This document shows positions 25,755-35,263 of a stretch of 64,000 nucleotides of DNA, one piece after another. The DNA is taken from positions 291,549-355,548 of the forward strand of contig NZ_NXGX01000003.1 in the NCBI RefSeq assembly GCF_002844275.1, read 5' to 3'. The stretch is from Thalassospira lohafexi. GTDB taxonomy: Bacteria > Pseudomonadota > Alphaproteobacteria > Rhodospirillales > Thalassospiraceae. The notes below the pieces were generated by a model. That model was not told where the DNA came from, ran no database searches, and saw only the letters and a list, made by a program, of their open reading frames with translations. Each line of letters opens with the position of its first letter. The first letter of the stretch is position 1. The position numbers and the translations under genes are program-made.

Positions 25755-26705
25755 TTATTGCAGACCGTCAAACAGTGGGGTCGACAGATAACGTTCGGCA
25801 AAGCTTGGAATGATGATGACAATGCGTTTGCCAGCATTTTCCGGCTTCTGACCAAGTTCAATCGCTGCCGCAACTGCCGCACCTGACGAAATGCCGGTTG
25901 GCAGGCCTTCGATGGCGGCCAGTTTGCGCGCCGTGGCAAAAGCGGTTTCATTGCCAATGGTCATTACGGTATCGATAAGATCTTTATTCAGGTTGCCCGG
26001 AATGAACCCGGCGCCAATGCCCTGAATTTTATGCGGTCCCGGTGCACCACCGGAAATAACCGGGCTGTCTTCCGGTTCGACGGCAACGATCTGAATGTTC
26101 GGGTTATGCTTTTTCAATACGTCAGCAACACCGGTCAGCGTGCCGCCAGTGCCCACACCCGAGACAAAGATATCAACGTTGCCGTCGGTATCTTTGAGAA
26201 TTTCCTGCGCGGTGGTGTTGCGGTGAACTTCCGGGTTGGCCGGATTATCAAACTGCTGCAACATGATCGCACCATCAATCTCGGCCACCAGTTCTTCAGC
26301 ACGGGCAACCGCGCCTTTCATGCCCTTGGCTGCCGGGGTCAGATCAATCTTTGCCCCCAGAAGCATCAGCATCTTGCGCCGTTCAATCGACATGCTTTCG
26401 GGCATGGTCAGAATAAGGTTGTAGCCCTTGGCCGCTGCCACAAATGCCAGCGCAATACCGGTATTGCCCGAGGTCGGCTCAACCAGGGTGGCACCCGGTT
26501 TGATCTTGCCAGACTTCTCGGCGGTTTCAATCATTGCCAGACCGATACGATCCTTGACCGATGCCAGCGGGTTGAAGAATTCAAGCTTGCCGATCAGATC
26601 CGCTTTTACGCCTTCTGCTTCTGCCAGACGCGAAAGGCGAACCAGCGGCGTTGCACCGATGGTGTCGATAATGCTGTCGTAAATCTTACCGCGAAACTCA
26701 GTCAT
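25755..26705 (-). CDS. cysK: Cysteine synthase CysK
   Basis: A PLP enzyme making cysteine from O-acetylserine and sulfide. The 316-residue protein shows the PLP Lys in [11 protein letters not shown] (about residue 45), the substrate loop [10 protein letters not shown], and the phosphate-binding VGTGGTLTG. The length and motifs fit CysK rather than cystathionine beta-synthase. The C terminus ends [15 protein letters not shown]. An Rrf2-family gene lies just upstream on the same strand, and repeated ATACAAA motifs precede cysK, suggesting CymR-like control. Confidence 0.96.
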   Translation of the reverse strand: MTEFRGKIYDSIIDTIGATPLVRLSRLAEAEGVKADLIGKLEFFNPLASVKDRIGLAMIETAEKSGKIKPGATLVEPTSGNTGIALAFVAAAKGYNLILTMPESMSIERRKMLMLLGAKIDLTPAAKGMKGAVARAEELVAEIDGAIMLQQFDNPANPEVHRNTTAQEILKDTDGNVDIFVSGVGTGGTLTGVADVLKKHNPNIQIVAVEPEDSPVISGGAPGPHKIQGIGAGFIPGNLNKDLIDTVMTIGNETAFATARKLAAIEGLPTGISSGAAVAAAIELGQKPENAGKRIVIIIPSFAERYLSTPLFDGLQ

Positions 26706-26720
26706 GTTTTCCTCGCACTA

Positions 26721-26758
26721 TTTTGTATTTTACCATCATGCACATACTCAATTTGTAT
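26721..26758. promoter_or_regulatory. Repeated ATACAAA motifs and imperfect dyad upstream of cysK
   Basis: The minus strand carries AAATACAAATT and AAAATACAAAAT about 25 bp apart. The first belongs to ATAC-N7-GTAT at 26744-26758. They lie 15-55 bp upstream of the cysK start. The most likely binder is the Rrf2-family protein encoded at 26908-27363; this is inference. Confidence 0.4.
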
Positions 26759-26907
26759 TTAAACCGCTATTGCCCCGTGTCAAATGGGCTTTGGCGATTT
26801 GTACAGGATATGGCGTTTGATGGCGTACCCGTTGCCTGTAGATTTTAACGAACCGCAGCGGTTTCTTGTTGATTTAAGATACAATACACCACCGTCAGTT
26901 CAGAAGA

Positions 26908-27363
26908 CTAAATAATGAAATCGGGGGATTCTTCGATCCCGCTGCGCAAACCGGCATCCCGTGCCCGATTGCACAAATCCTCGACCGTGATTTTCGCCAG
27001 TTGTACCATCATTTCATCTTGCAACTCGCGCCATAATGGCCGGACGACTTCCTTGCCAAGCGGCGATCCTGCCGGATCTTCAATCGGGTCATCGGATGTT
27101 TCCATCGCACGGATCACCGACACAATATCAGAAAGCGTGATGCGACGGCGTTCGCGCGCCAATCGATACCCACCGCGCGGGCCGCGTACACCCACCAGAA
27201 TGTCAGCCCGGACAAGCTGTTGCAATGTCTGTTCAAGATAGCGTTTCGGGATGCCCTGACGCGCGGTGATATCGCGGCTTTGTACCGGTTCACCCGCCGC
27301 GTTATAGGCAATATCGACAACCGCCTCGATCGCAAACAGCATTTTCTTAGAAAGCTTTAACAT
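26908..27363 (-). CDS. Rrf2-family transcriptional regulator (CymR-like)
   Basis: A 151-residue regulator. MLKLSKKMLFAIEAVVDIAYN and RDITARQGIPKRYLEQTLQQLVRADILVGVRGPRGGYRLAR are the Rrf2 winged helix. Only one Cys (EDLCNR) is visible, so the three-Cys cluster ligands of IscR are missing and an iron-sulfur sensor is unlikely. Its position upstream of cysK points to a CymR-like role in sulfur or cysteine control. Confidence 0.9.
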   Translation of the reverse strand: MLKLSKKMLFAIEAVVDIAYNAAGEPVQSRDITARQGIPKRYLEQTLQQLVRADILVGVRGPRGGYRLARERRRITLSDIVSVIRAMETSDDPIEDPAGSPLGKEVVRPLWRELQDEMMVQLAKITVEDLCNRARDAGLRSGIEESPDFII

Positions 27364-27468
27364 CTTTTCTCGCTACTCCCCTTGTGGCCCCGACATCCCC
27401 CCAGATGCCATCTGGACCTGATTTCGACAGAGCATTCTTTGCATTACCCGCTGGTTCCAGCGGACCGT

Positions 27469-27936
27469 TCAAGCAGATACCGCACCCTTGGTACCAGTTG
27501 ACCCAAATCCACCCGATCCACGCGCCGTTTCATCCAGATCATCAACCGCCTGCCACGCCACCTGTGTCACCGGTGCGACAACAAGCTGTGCGATGCGCAT
27601 GCCGCGTTCAATTTCAAATGCCGCATCCCCGTGATTGATCAAAATGACTTTAATCTCACCACGGTAATCGGCATCAATCGTACCCGGGCTGTTGAGCACC
27701 GTGACACCATTTTTCGCCGCCAAGCCTGATCGCGGGCGGACTTGTGCTTCAAATCCGACAGGAAGCGCAATCGCAATACCTGTTTCAATCATTGCCCGTT
27801 TGCCCGGCGCAATCACCTGAACACCGTCAATCGCCGCCTGCAAATCGACGGCCGCCGACTGTGCCGTTGCATAATCGGGCAGCGGCAAATCCGCACCGTG
27901 AGGAAGTCGTTTCAAATTGACGGTCAAGCGCGTCAT
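27469..27936 (-). CDS. dut: Deoxyuridine 5'-triphosphate nucleotidohydrolase Dut
   Basis: dUTPase hydrolyses dUTP to dUMP and keeps uracil out of DNA. The 155-residue trimeric-type protein shows all five motifs, including SAAVDLQAA (motif I), [19 protein letters not shown] (motif III region), [10 protein letters not shown] (motif II/III) and the C-terminal [11 protein letters not shown] (motif V, P-loop-like arm). It follows coaBC on the same strand, the usual alphaproteobacterial order. Confidence 0.96.
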   Translation of the reverse strand: MTRLTVNLKRLPHGADLPLPDYATAQSAAVDLQAAIDGVQVIAPGKRAMIETGIAIALPVGFEAQVRPRSGLAAKNGVTVLNSPGTIDADYRGEIKVILINHGDAAFEIERGMRIAQLVVAPVTQVAWQAVDDLDETARGSGGFGSTGTKGAVSA

Positions 27937-28016
27937 GGTTCTTCCTTGTCTTTTGTATCGCCGCCCCCGAAAGGGTCTAGTGGCATGGCAGTATGCTGAT
28001 CACCTGTGCGCAAGCA

Positions 28017-29243
28017 TCAGGCAAAATGGTCAATGATGCGCGCAGTCAGCATCCGGGCAACGCCGGTTTTGCTTTGACGTGGCCAGCGTTCATCGGTTTT
28101 TTCATCATCATCGGTAATCAGGCAGATTTCGTTCTGATCGCCACCAAAAGTCCCGGTATCGGGCGCAACATCGTTGGCCAGAATCCAGTCACAGCCCTTT
28201 CGCGTCCGTTTGGCGCGCGCATGCTCGGCAACATTTTGCGTTTCGGCCGCAAAACCGATCACAAGGGCCGGGCGGGTGGGGCCGGACGCACTGATGGTTG
28301 CCAGAATATCAGGATTTTCCAAAAGCTTCAGATCAGCGATCACGCCTGATCCGTCTTTTTTCATCTTCTGGTCCGCCGCATCTGCGGCACGCCAATCGGC
28401 AACAGCGGCGGCAAAAACCGCAATATCAGCCGGAAGCGCGTTTGTCACCGCCGCCAGCATCTCGCGCGCGGTTTCAACCCGCACCAAAGTAACCCCAGCC
28501 GGATCAGGAAGCGAAACCGGGCCGGACACCAGCGTCACATCAGCCCCCGCCTGCGCCAGAGATTCGGCAATCGCATGCCCCTGTTTGCCCGATGACCGGT
28601 TGGCAATAAAGCGCACCGGGTCAATCGGCTCAAAGGTCGGACCGCTGGTGACAATCGCCTTTTTGCCCAAAAGCGGCTTGGGCGCGTCAGCCGCCTCAAG
28701 GAAATCAAGCACGCTGGCAATGATTTCGGCTGGTTCAGCCAGACGCCCGGACCCAAATTCGCCACACGCCAGATCACCAGAAGACGGCCCAACACGCAAA
28801 ATACCCCGGCTTTCAAGGGTTGCAATATTGGCCTGTGTCGCAGGATGGTTCCACATTTCAACATTCATCGCCGGTGCAATCATCACCGGCTTGTTGGTCG
28901 CAAGCAGGGCCGTGGTTGCCAGATCACCGGCCTGTCCGGTGGCCATTTTCGCCAGAATATCCGCACTTGCCGGAGCGACCAGAACAAGGTCCGCCTCACG
29001 CGACAATCGGATATGGCCCATTTCCGCCTCGTCGGTCAGGGAGAACAAATCCTGATAGACCTTGTTTTCCGTAAGTGCTGCAACCGACAACGGGGTGACA
29101 AACTGCGCACCGCCTTTTGTCAGGACCGCGCGAATGTTAATATCGCGGTCGCGCAACCGACGGATCACCTCAAGAACCTTATAGGCAGCAATGCCGCCCG
29201 AGATGATCAGAAGGATATTCTTTCCTGTGAGAGCACGTGGCAC
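28017..29243 (-). CDS. coaBC: Bifunctional phosphopantothenoylcysteine decarboxylase/synthase CoaBC
   Basis: Two steps of coenzyme A synthesis. The N-terminal flavoprotein CoaC domain shows NILLIISGGIAAYK, the active His region and APAMNVEMWNHPATQ. The CoaB domain starts near residue 185 with KAIVTSGPTFEPIDPVRFI and NRSSGKQGHAIAE. About 408 residues. The start is uncertain: GTG 29243 gives MPRALTGKN; an in-frame TTG at 29255 is also possible, and neither has a strong ribosome-binding site. Confidence 0.95.
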   Translation of the reverse strand: MPRALTGKNILLIISGGIAAYKVLEVIRRLRDRDINIRAVLTKGGAQFVTPLSVAALTENKVYQDLFSLTDEAEMGHIRLSREADLVLVAPASADILAKMATGQAGDLATTALLATNKPVMIAPAMNVEMWNHPATQANIATLESRGILRVGPSSGDLACGEFGSGRLAEPAEIIASVLDFLEAADAPKPLLGKKAIVTSGPTFEPIDPVRFIANRSSGKQGHAIAESLAQAGADVTLVSGPVSLPDPAGVTLVRVETAREMLAAVTNALPADIAVFAAAVADWRAADAADQKMKKDGSGVIADLKLLENPDILATISASGPTRPALVIGFAAETQNVAEHARAKRTRKGCDWILANDVAPDTGTFGGDQNEICLITDDDEKTDERWPRQSKTGVARMLTARIIDHFA

Positions 29244-29331
29244 TGTGGTTACCAACTATTTACGGTTAAGAAGTGTGGTTAACCTACATTGTCGCATGAT
29301 CACGTGCAAGCACCCAAAAAACGCAATGAAA

Positions 29332-29362
29332 AACGCCGCAAATCCGTTTGAATCTGCGGCGT
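29332..29362 (-). terminator. Terminator after the polysaccharide deacetylase gene
   Basis: AACGCCGCA (29332-29340) pairs with TGCGGCGTT (29354-29362). On the minus strand it is followed by TTTTTC. It lies about 30 nt past the deacetylase stop codon. Confidence 0.75.
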
Positions 29363-29390
29363 TAAAACGATGCGTTCGCGATGATGGCGT

Positions 29391-30602
29391 TTATGGGACG
29401 GTATAAAGCATCCCGAACCACTGCCACCGTGATTGCGCGCCAAGGGCGGTGCAATTAATCCGCCAGCGACCAGACGCCACCGGACCATCCATGCGAATTT
29501 CGATCCGCTCATCGCCAAGCCGGCTCATGGTTGCCTGCCCATCAGACGGATAGCATGACACGTTTGGCGCAGGCTCCTTTAACGTAAAGCCAAAGGCTGG
29601 CGGGTTTCGTGTCAGGGTATAGTCGCCCGGTGTCACGTCGCTCACCCGCAACGGCAAAGAATTTGCCGCCAGGCTAAAGCGTTCCATCGCACCATAATGC
29701 TCGTTAAGGGCAAAACGCGGCAGATACATGAAATCTGACTCGTCGCTCATCGCACCACTTTGCTGACCAAACGCCGCCTTGTACCCGGCGTCCGTGACCG
29801 CCTTGATCACGTCATCATTTGCCTCACCGTAAGGATAAGCAAAGATTTCCGGGACAAAGCCGAGTTCTTCTTTAAACCGCTCTGCCGAATGGTCAAGTTC
29901 GGCTTTGACTTCATCAATCGGAAGGTCGGGCAAATGGGAATGATGCTGGCTATGCCCGCCAATCGTCGCCCCGTCGCGCACCATTTCGCGCACCATGTCC
30001 CAGGTCATATAATTGGAATAACCTGCGTCGATCTGCTCGCTTGAAACAAACACGGTAAATGGCATGTTGTTTTTACGAAAAACCGGCCATGCCAGCTCAT
30101 AGACAGAACGATAGGCATCATCAATCGTGATCCCGATTGTCCGGTCGGGCAATCCGCCGCCGCCTTGAAGGGCGGCCACAATCTCGGGCACGCCCAGCAC
30201 GGTGTAATTGCCGTTGGTCAGTTCCTTGATCTGGGCATCGAACTGCTCGGTGGTGATGTTGGTCGACGGGTAATCATTTTCGCCAAAGCGATGATACATG
30301 AAAACCACGGCCGATTTCGCATCACCGGTCGGTGTTTTGGCCGTCATTGCGTCATTGGTCGTTGTCGCCGCGGCATCATTTACATCGGCATTCGCCTGAT
30401 CGGTCGTCACAGTTTCGGTCGGCACCGACTCCGCGCTAGAATTTGTTGTCTGATCGTCAGCTGATTGCGCCAGTACATGACCGGCACCAAATGTCAGTCC
30501 GACGGCGAATGAAATACCAACCACCACACTGCGCAGCATGGACATGGAAGTCATCCGTGTCGACGCGGTGGCCAATGCGTGCCCTTTGGCGTCAAATGTC
30601 AT
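29391..30602 (-). CDS. Secreted polysaccharide deacetylase family protein (NodB domain)
   Basis: About 403 residues. A signal peptide (MLRSVVVGISFAVGLTFGAG...VLAQ) ends near residue 46 and is followed by a Thr/Asn/Asp/Ala-rich linker (about residues 47-90). The NodB catalytic domain shows TIGITIDDAYRSVYE (motif 1, DD) and GATIGGHSQHHSHLPDL (motif 2, HxxxH), then a FAYPYGEANDDV region (motif 3). Members remove N-acetyl or O-acetyl groups from cell-envelope or exopolysaccharides; the substrate here is unknown. ATG 30602 has GGAAATAG upstream. Confidence 0.88.
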   Translation of the reverse strand: MTFDAKGHALATASTRMTSMSMLRSVVVGISFAVGLTFGAGHVLAQSADDQTTNSSAESVPTETVTTDQANADVNDAAATTTNDAMTAKTPTGDAKSAVVFMYHRFGENDYPSTNITTEQFDAQIKELTNGNYTVLGVPEIVAALQGGGGLPDRTIGITIDDAYRSVYELAWPVFRKNNMPFTVFVSSEQIDAGYSNYMTWDMVREMVRDGATIGGHSQHHSHLPDLPIDEVKAELDHSAERFKEELGFVPEIFAYPYGEANDDVIKAVTDAGYKAAFGQQSGAMSDESDFMYLPRFALNEHYGAMERFSLAANSLPLRVSDVTPGDYTLTRNPPAFGFTLKEPAPNVSCYPSDGQATMSRLGDERIEIRMDGPVASGRWRINCTALGAQSRWQWFGMLYTVP

Positions 30603-30716
30603 TTCTATTTCCAGTATTCTGCGAACCACTCCTCGTGGCGGACACCTGGTTCATGGCACCTCGCCCCAACATTGTGACCTCCGGCCACAGGAAGCGTCCC
30701 GTTTTTCGAGATCATC

Positions 30717-30728
30717 TTTCATATGAAA
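30717..30728. promoter_or_regulatory. TTTCATATGAAA palindrome between divergent genes
   Basis: A perfect 12-bp palindrome. A second copy of TTTCATATG follows at 30757-30766, exactly 40 bp on. Both lie between the deacetylase and RutE-like genes, so a regulator may bind both; none is encoded adjacent. Confidence 0.35.
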
Positions 30729-30849
30729 ATACCAGTGAACCACTTGTTTTTCCACATTTCATATGGATAGGGCATGCACGGTTGCGAATTGTCCCTGTAT
30801 GCTTAACTTTATGAAAGAGTCCTAACCCCCATCCAAATTGAGAGGTTCC

Positions 30850-31431
30850 ATGCTTGATTCCACTGCACTTGATCTTCTGTTTCACGGCGCGCGCACCCAT
30901 ACCCAATGGCTGGACCGCGATGTTGATACCGACCTTCTCAAACAGGCGTGGGATCTGGCCGTGATGGGACCAACCAGTGCCAATTGCGAACCAATGCGGA
31001 TCAGTTTTGTAAAATCCCCTGACGCCAAGGCACGGCTTAAACCCTGCCTTGCTGCCGGTAATGTTGATAAAACCATGGCCGCACCGGTCACCGCCATCAT
31101 TGCCCATGACATGGAATTTTATGAAAAACTGCCCGATCTGTTCCCCCATACCGATGCCCGGTCATGGTTTGCCGGAAAGGATGATGCGATTAAAACAACG
31201 GCGTTTCGCAATGGGTCGCTTCAGGCGGGCTATTTCATTCTGGCTCTGCGCGGTCTTGGGCTTGATTGCGGCCCCATGTCGGGCTTTGACAATGCAAAAC
31301 TGGACACGGAATTTTTTGCCAATACCCCGGTTAAAAGCAATTTCCTGATCAATATCGGTTACGGCGATGCAGCCAAACTGCATGAACGCAGCCCGCGTCT
31401 AAGCTTCGATCAGGGTGCCCGTATCCTTTAA
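30850..31431 (+). CDS. RutE-like nitroreductase (putative malonic semialdehyde reductase)
   Basis: A 193-residue nitroreductase-fold flavoenzyme. [21 protein letters not shown] and the C-terminal [18 protein letters not shown], together with [28 protein letters not shown], match the RutE/HadB group, which reduces malonic semialdehyde to 3-hydroxypropionate in uracil breakdown. No other rut genes are nearby, so the physiological substrate is uncertain. ATG 30850 has GAGAGG upstream and a strong terminator follows. Confidence 0.85.
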   Translation: MLDSTALDLLFHGARTHTQWLDRDVDTDLLKQAWDLAVMGPTSANCEPMRISFVKSPDAKARLKPCLAAGNVDKTMAAPVTAIIAHDMEFYEKLPDLFPHTDARSWFAGKDDAIKTTAFRNGSLQAGYFILALRGLGLDCGPMSGFDNAKLDTEFFANTPVKSNFLINIGYGDAAKLHERSPRLSFDQGARIL

Positions 31432-31478
31432 GGACACAGCGACACCTCACAACGGGCAATCGTTGCCATCCGTTCCTG

Positions 31479-31516
31479 CGTCTGCGGTCTTTTTCAGGAT
31501 CGCAGACGTTTTTTTT
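31479..31516 (+). terminator. Rho-independent terminator after the RutE-like gene
   Basis: CGTCTGCG (31479-31486) pairs perfectly with CGCAGACG (31501-31508) around a 14-nt loop; eight Ts follow. Confidence 0.9.
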
Positions 31517-31539
31517 CAATTGCTTCATGACCTTGAAAA

Positions 31540-31557
31540 CTGTCATCAAACTTTTAT
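31540..31557 (+). promoter_or_regulatory. PHO-box-like site upstream of the PhoR-type kinase gene
   Basis: CTGTCAT-CAAA-CTTTTAT: the first 7-mer matches the PhoB half-site perfectly, the second at five of seven positions, with the expected 4-nt spacer. It is 90 bp upstream of the kinase start. This supports a phosphate-related role, but PhoB binding is inference. Confidence 0.55.
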
Positions 31558-31647
31558 TTGATCTTTACCAGCGTATAACCATTTTAGGTCCACTTTTAGA
31601 CCTGCGTACAGTAACAGGTCATCATACCTTCTCAACAGGAGCGTCAA

Positions 31648-33057
31648 TTGGGTTTCAGCCAATTGTTACTTACGGCTTTGGCCGTTGCCTTTCCAGCAGG
31701 CATTGTATTCGTCGTCCTTGCGGCGATGGAACTGCTTGGCTGGGGCACGGCAGTCGTCGCCGCGACGCTTTCCTGGTTGGGAATTGCTGCGATACTGCGC
31801 ATCTATTTTGGCGATTTGCGCCGGGTTGCCCGCTACGCCACCGATCTGCGCGACCGGTTCCGGGGAACACCGCCACAGCATCTTTCCTTTAGCGCGGCGT
31901 CTGAACTCTCATCGCTTTATACCCAGATCGCCAGTGCGTTTCGCGAACGTATTTCACATCTGGAAACCCAGACCAGCACCGATGCCGAAATCCTTGATCA
32001 CCTGCCCAATCCGGTGGTGATGGTCAACCGGCACCGGGTTGTTACCGGGTTCAACCAGGCTGCACGTGGGTTGTTTCATAATCTTGAAACCGGGCGCGAT
32101 CTCACGCGTTTTATCCGTGATCCGATCCTTCTGGACGCGTTTGATGATGTTGCCAACGAACGCGAAACCATGAAGCATGCCGAGTTCATTCTGGCCAGTG
32201 ATGCACACCGTCATTTTGACGTGCTGACCGCACGCCTGCCCGCAGCAACCGGCGACCGAAATTTTGTTCTCAGCTTTTCCGATCTGACCGAGCTTCGCAA
32301 ACTTGAACAGATGCGTGCCGATTTCGCCACCGATGCCGGCCATGAATTGCGCACACCGCTTTCAGTACTGCTGGGCTTTATCGAAACGCTTGAAGGTCCG
32401 GCCAAAGATGATCCGGATGCCCTTGCACAATTCTTGCCTGTGATGCGCGATCAAGGCCTGCGCATGCAGCATCTGATCGAAGATTTGCTGTCGCTGGCGC
32501 GGATCGAGTTGAACGAACATACCCCGCCGTCCGAGGATTGCGACGTTGGTAAAATCATTGGCAAGGTTGCTGAAACCCTTGCGATGAAAGCCGATGCCAA
32601 GGGCATGAAGATCCGCGTTGATCATGCGCTTGATAACACCGAAATCGTCGGCGACGAAAAGGAACTGACACAGGTGTTTGTCAATCTGGTCGAAAACGCC
32701 ATCAAATACGGTCATCCCGATACCGATGTCGAAGTTTCGATTACCTTGGCCAAAACCCCACCCGGTGCGCTGGCCCGGTTCCGCCATGACCGTATCATGG
32801 CCGTCGCCATCCGCGACCATTCCGACGGCATCGCACGCGAACACCTGCCGCGCCTGACCGAACGGTTTTACCGGGTTGATACCGCCCGCTCACGTGCGGT
32901 TGGCGGAACGGGCCTTGGTCTGGCCATTGTTAAACATCTGGTGCAACGCCACCGCGGCACCATGATCATCGACAGCGAACAGGGCGTTGGGTCGGTCTTT
33001 ACCGTCTATCTGCCGGCCAAGGCCAACAACAATATCCGCAAATTGCACAGCGCCTGA
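31648..33057 (+). CDS. phoR: PhoR-type sensor histidine kinase
   Basis: A 469-residue membrane kinase. Two N-terminal hydrophobic segments (about residues 5-50) precede a PAS-like region (about 110-215). The dimerisation box GHELRTPLSVLLGF carries the phosphorylated His near residue 232. The ATPase domain has NLVENAIKYG (N box), LTERFYRVDTARSRAVGGTGLGLAIVKHL (F and G2 boxes) and SVFTVYLP. The G1 motif, normally DxGxG, reads DHSDG, so the first Gly is Ser. The TTG start has AGGAG 6 nt upstream. No phoB or pst genes adjoin it. It is convergent with hslU across a shared terminator. Confidence 0.85.
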   Translation: MGFSQLLLTALAVAFPAGIVFVVLAAMELLGWGTAVVAATLSWLGIAAILRIYFGDLRRVARYATDLRDRFRGTPPQHLSFSAASELSSLYTQIASAFRERISHLETQTSTDAEILDHLPNPVVMVNRHRVVTGFNQAARGLFHNLETGRDLTRFIRDPILLDAFDDVANERETMKHAEFILASDAHRHFDVLTARLPAATGDRNFVLSFSDLTELRKLEQMRADFATDAGHELRTPLSVLLGFIETLEGPAKDDPDALAQFLPVMRDQGLRMQHLIEDLLSLARIELNEHTPPSEDCDVGKIIGKVAETLAMKADAKGMKIRVDHALDNTEIVGDEKELTQVFVNLVENAIKYGHPDTDVEVSITLAKTPPGALARFRHDRIMAVAIRDHSDGIAREHLPRLTERFYRVDTARSRAVGGTGLGLAIVKHLVQRHRGTMIIDSEQGVGSVFTVYLPAKANNNIRKLHSA

Positions 33058-33068
33058 CCCGTTCAGAC

Positions 33069-33101
33069 AAAAAGGCCAGCACCGAAATGCTGGCCTTTTT
33101 T
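33069..33101. terminator. Bidirectional terminator between phoR and hslU
   Basis: AAAAAGGCCAGCA pairs with TGCTGGCCTTTTTT around a 6-nt loop. A and T runs on both sides serve both convergent genes. Confidence 0.9.
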
Positions 33102-33130
33102 AATGTAAGTCGTTTTCTTATTCGTTTCGG

Positions 33131-34441
33131 CTACAGAATAAACTTCGAAAGATCGGTATCTTTCGACAGCTCTTCGACCTGCTCCCGGACATAGGCGCCA
33201 TCGACTTTGAACGTCTCGCCCGCCCGATCGGTCGCGGTAAAGCTGATATCATCCAGTAGCTTTTCAAGCACCGTATGCAGGCGGCGTGCGCCGATGTTTT
33301 CGACCGCCTCATTCACACTGGCCGAAATGCGGGCAATTTCATCAATCGCATCATCGCTAAAGTCCAGTGTGACGTCTTCGGTCTTCATCAACGCAATATA
33401 CTGCTTGATCAGGGAGGCTTCCGGCTCCATCAGGATGCGACGGAAATCGCCTTCGGTAAGCGCCTTGAGCTCCACCCGGATCGGCAAACGACCCTGCAAT
33501 TCCGGCAGAAGGTCCGATGGCTTTGCCAGATGGAACGCGCCCGAACAGATAAACAGGATATGGTCGGTTTTGACCGTCCCGTGTTTGGTTGAAACGTTGG
33601 TGCCTTCGATCAGCGGCAACAAATCACGCTGCACGCCTTCGCGCGACACATCGCCGCCACGTTCCGACCGCGCGGTGATTTTATCGATCTCATCAAGGAA
33701 TACGATGCCGTTCTGCTCGACATTATCAATCGCCTCGGCAGTAACCTTGTCATTATCAAGCAGCTTGTCGCCTTCTTCATCAATCAGACGCTCAAAGGCT
33801 TCTGTGACAGTCATGCGTTTGGGCTTGGTATTGCCGCCAAAGGCCTTACCGAACATGTCGTTCAGGTTCATCATGCCCATCTGGGCACCGGGCATGCCCG
33901 GAATATCGATGGTCGGCATCGAAGACGAACTGCTTTCCTGAACGTTGATTTCGATTTCCTTGTCCTGCAATTCGCCTTCACGCAGCATCTTACGGAATTT
34001 CTGGCGGGTATCAGCCGACGCGTTTTCACCCACCAAACCATCAAGAATACGTTCCTCGGCCTGCATTTCTGCCTTGGCCCGGACCTTTTTGCGCATGGCC
34101 TCACGGGTCAGATCAAGCGACACCTCGACCAGATCACGCACAATCTGTTCAACATCACGCCCGACATAACCGACTTCGGTGAATTTGGTGGCTTCGATCT
34201 TGATGAACGGTGCATCGGCAAGCTTTGCCAGACGGCGCGCAATTTCGGTTTTACCCACCCCGGTCGGGCCGATCATCAGGATGTTTTTAGGCAGAACTTC
34301 ATTGCGCATGGTGTCGTCAAGCTGCTGCCGACGCCAGCGATTGCGCATCGCAATGGCAACCGCGCGTTTGGCTTCTTTCTGACCGATAATGTGGCGATCC
34401 AGTTCGGAAACCGTCTCGCGCGGGCTGTAATTCTGGGTCAT
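33131..34441 (-). CDS. hslU: ATP-dependent protease ATPase subunit HslU
   Basis: HslU (ClpY) unfolds substrates for the HslV peptidase. The 436-residue AAA+ protein begins [20 protein letters not shown]. Walker A is [19 protein letters not shown], Walker B is [11 protein letters not shown], and the C terminus DLSKFIL is the family's HslV-activating tail. The I domain is present. The ATG at 34441 fits the family, while the open frame upstream shows none. It lies 61 bp after hslV, in the usual hslVU order. Confidence 0.97.
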   Translation of the reverse strand: MTQNYSPRETVSELDRHIIGQKEAKRAVAIAMRNRWRRQQLDDTMRNEVLPKNILMIGPTGVGKTEIARRLAKLADAPFIKIEATKFTEVGYVGRDVEQIVRDLVEVSLDLTREAMRKKVRAKAEMQAEERILDGLVGENASADTRQKFRKMLREGELQDKEIEINVQESSSSSMPTIDIPGMPGAQMGMMNLNDMFGKAFGGNTKPKRMTVTEAFERLIDEEGDKLLDNDKVTAEAIDNVEQNGIVFLDEIDKITARSERGGDVSREGVQRDLLPLIEGTNVSTKHGTVKTDHILFICSGAFHLAKPSDLLPELQGRLPIRVELKALTEGDFRRILMEPEASLIKQYIALMKTEDVTLDFSDDAIDEIARISASVNEAVENIGARRLHTVLEKLLDDISFTATDRAGETFKVDGAYVREQVEELSKDTDLSKFIL

Positions 34442-34502
34442 TTTGGTGTTCCGTGTTGTTATTGCGACGGATGCGTGATCAGGGCCCGAAACGGCGCCCT
34501 GC

Positions 34503-35057
34503 CTATTTCGCATCCTCGATTTTTTCGAGCGTGACACTGCCATTGGTATAGACGCAAATCTCACCGGCAATCTTCATCGCCTTACGTGCGATTTCCTCGG
34601 CGGTCATGTCCTGATCCATCAGCGCACGGGCAGCAGACAAGGCATAATTTCCGCCCGATCCGATGGCGATAATGCCGTCTTCAGGTTCCAAAACATCACC
34701 CTGACCAGTCAAAACCAGCGAAATGTCGCGATCAGCCACCGCCATCATGGCTTCAAGCTTGCGCAAATAGCGATCTGTGCGCCAATCCTTGGCCAGTTCA
34801 ACACAGGCACGCATGGTTTGGCCCGGATGACGGTCCAGTTTGGCTTCAAGACGCTCAAGCAGGGTGAAGGCATCCGCCGTCGCCCCGGCGAAACCGACAA
34901 TGATGTCACCTTTCTGGCCAATCCGGCGGACCTTGCGGGCATTGCCCTTGATCACGGTCTGGCCCAGCGACACCTGACCATCACCGGCCACCACGACTTC
35001 ATTCCCCTTGCGCACAGACAGGATCGTCGTGCCGTGCCAGCTTTGTTGTTCGCTCAT
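34503..35057 (-). CDS. hslV: ATP-dependent protease peptidase subunit HslV
   Basis: HslV (ClpQ) is the threonine peptidase of the HslUV complex. The 184-residue protein begins [18 protein letters not shown]; processing before TTILSV would expose the catalytic Thr. [21 protein letters not shown] and [17 protein letters not shown] are family signatures. It precedes hslU on the minus strand. In many relatives hisB lies next to hslV, whereas here adenine deaminase and an XRE pair intervene. Confidence 0.96.
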   Translation of the reverse strand: MSEQQSWHGTTILSVRKGNEVVVAGDGQVSLGQTVIKGNARKVRRIGQKGDIIVGFAGATADAFTLLERLEAKLDRHPGQTMRACVELAKDWRTDRYLRKLEAMMAVADRDISLVLTGQGDVLEPEDGIIAIGSGGNYALSAARALMDQDMTAEEIARKAMKIAGEICVYTNGSVTLEKIEDAK

Positions 35058-35263
35058 GAATTATCCTTGAATATCATCCAATGCTTCGACCAAGAGTTAG
35101 CACGCACAACCGCCCGGTCAAGGGCCAAGGCCGATCATAGGGTTTTGTCGAATGGCAAATACTGTTTCAACGCCAAGACCCATAAAAAATTCAAGGCACA
35201 GTGCGCTAACTTGCTTTAGGCTTATGCCACAAAAGAATTTCAAAGAATGCAGGACCCAAACCC

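Noticed and set aside
28174..29055. Long plus-strand frame opposite coaBC
   Set aside because: Antisense shadow with low-complexity Ala/Ser/Arg composition.
35100..35130. A CCCTTGA motif upstream of hslV as a heat-shock (sigma-32) promoter
   Set aside because: No -10 partner with proper spacing could be found, so I do not call it.
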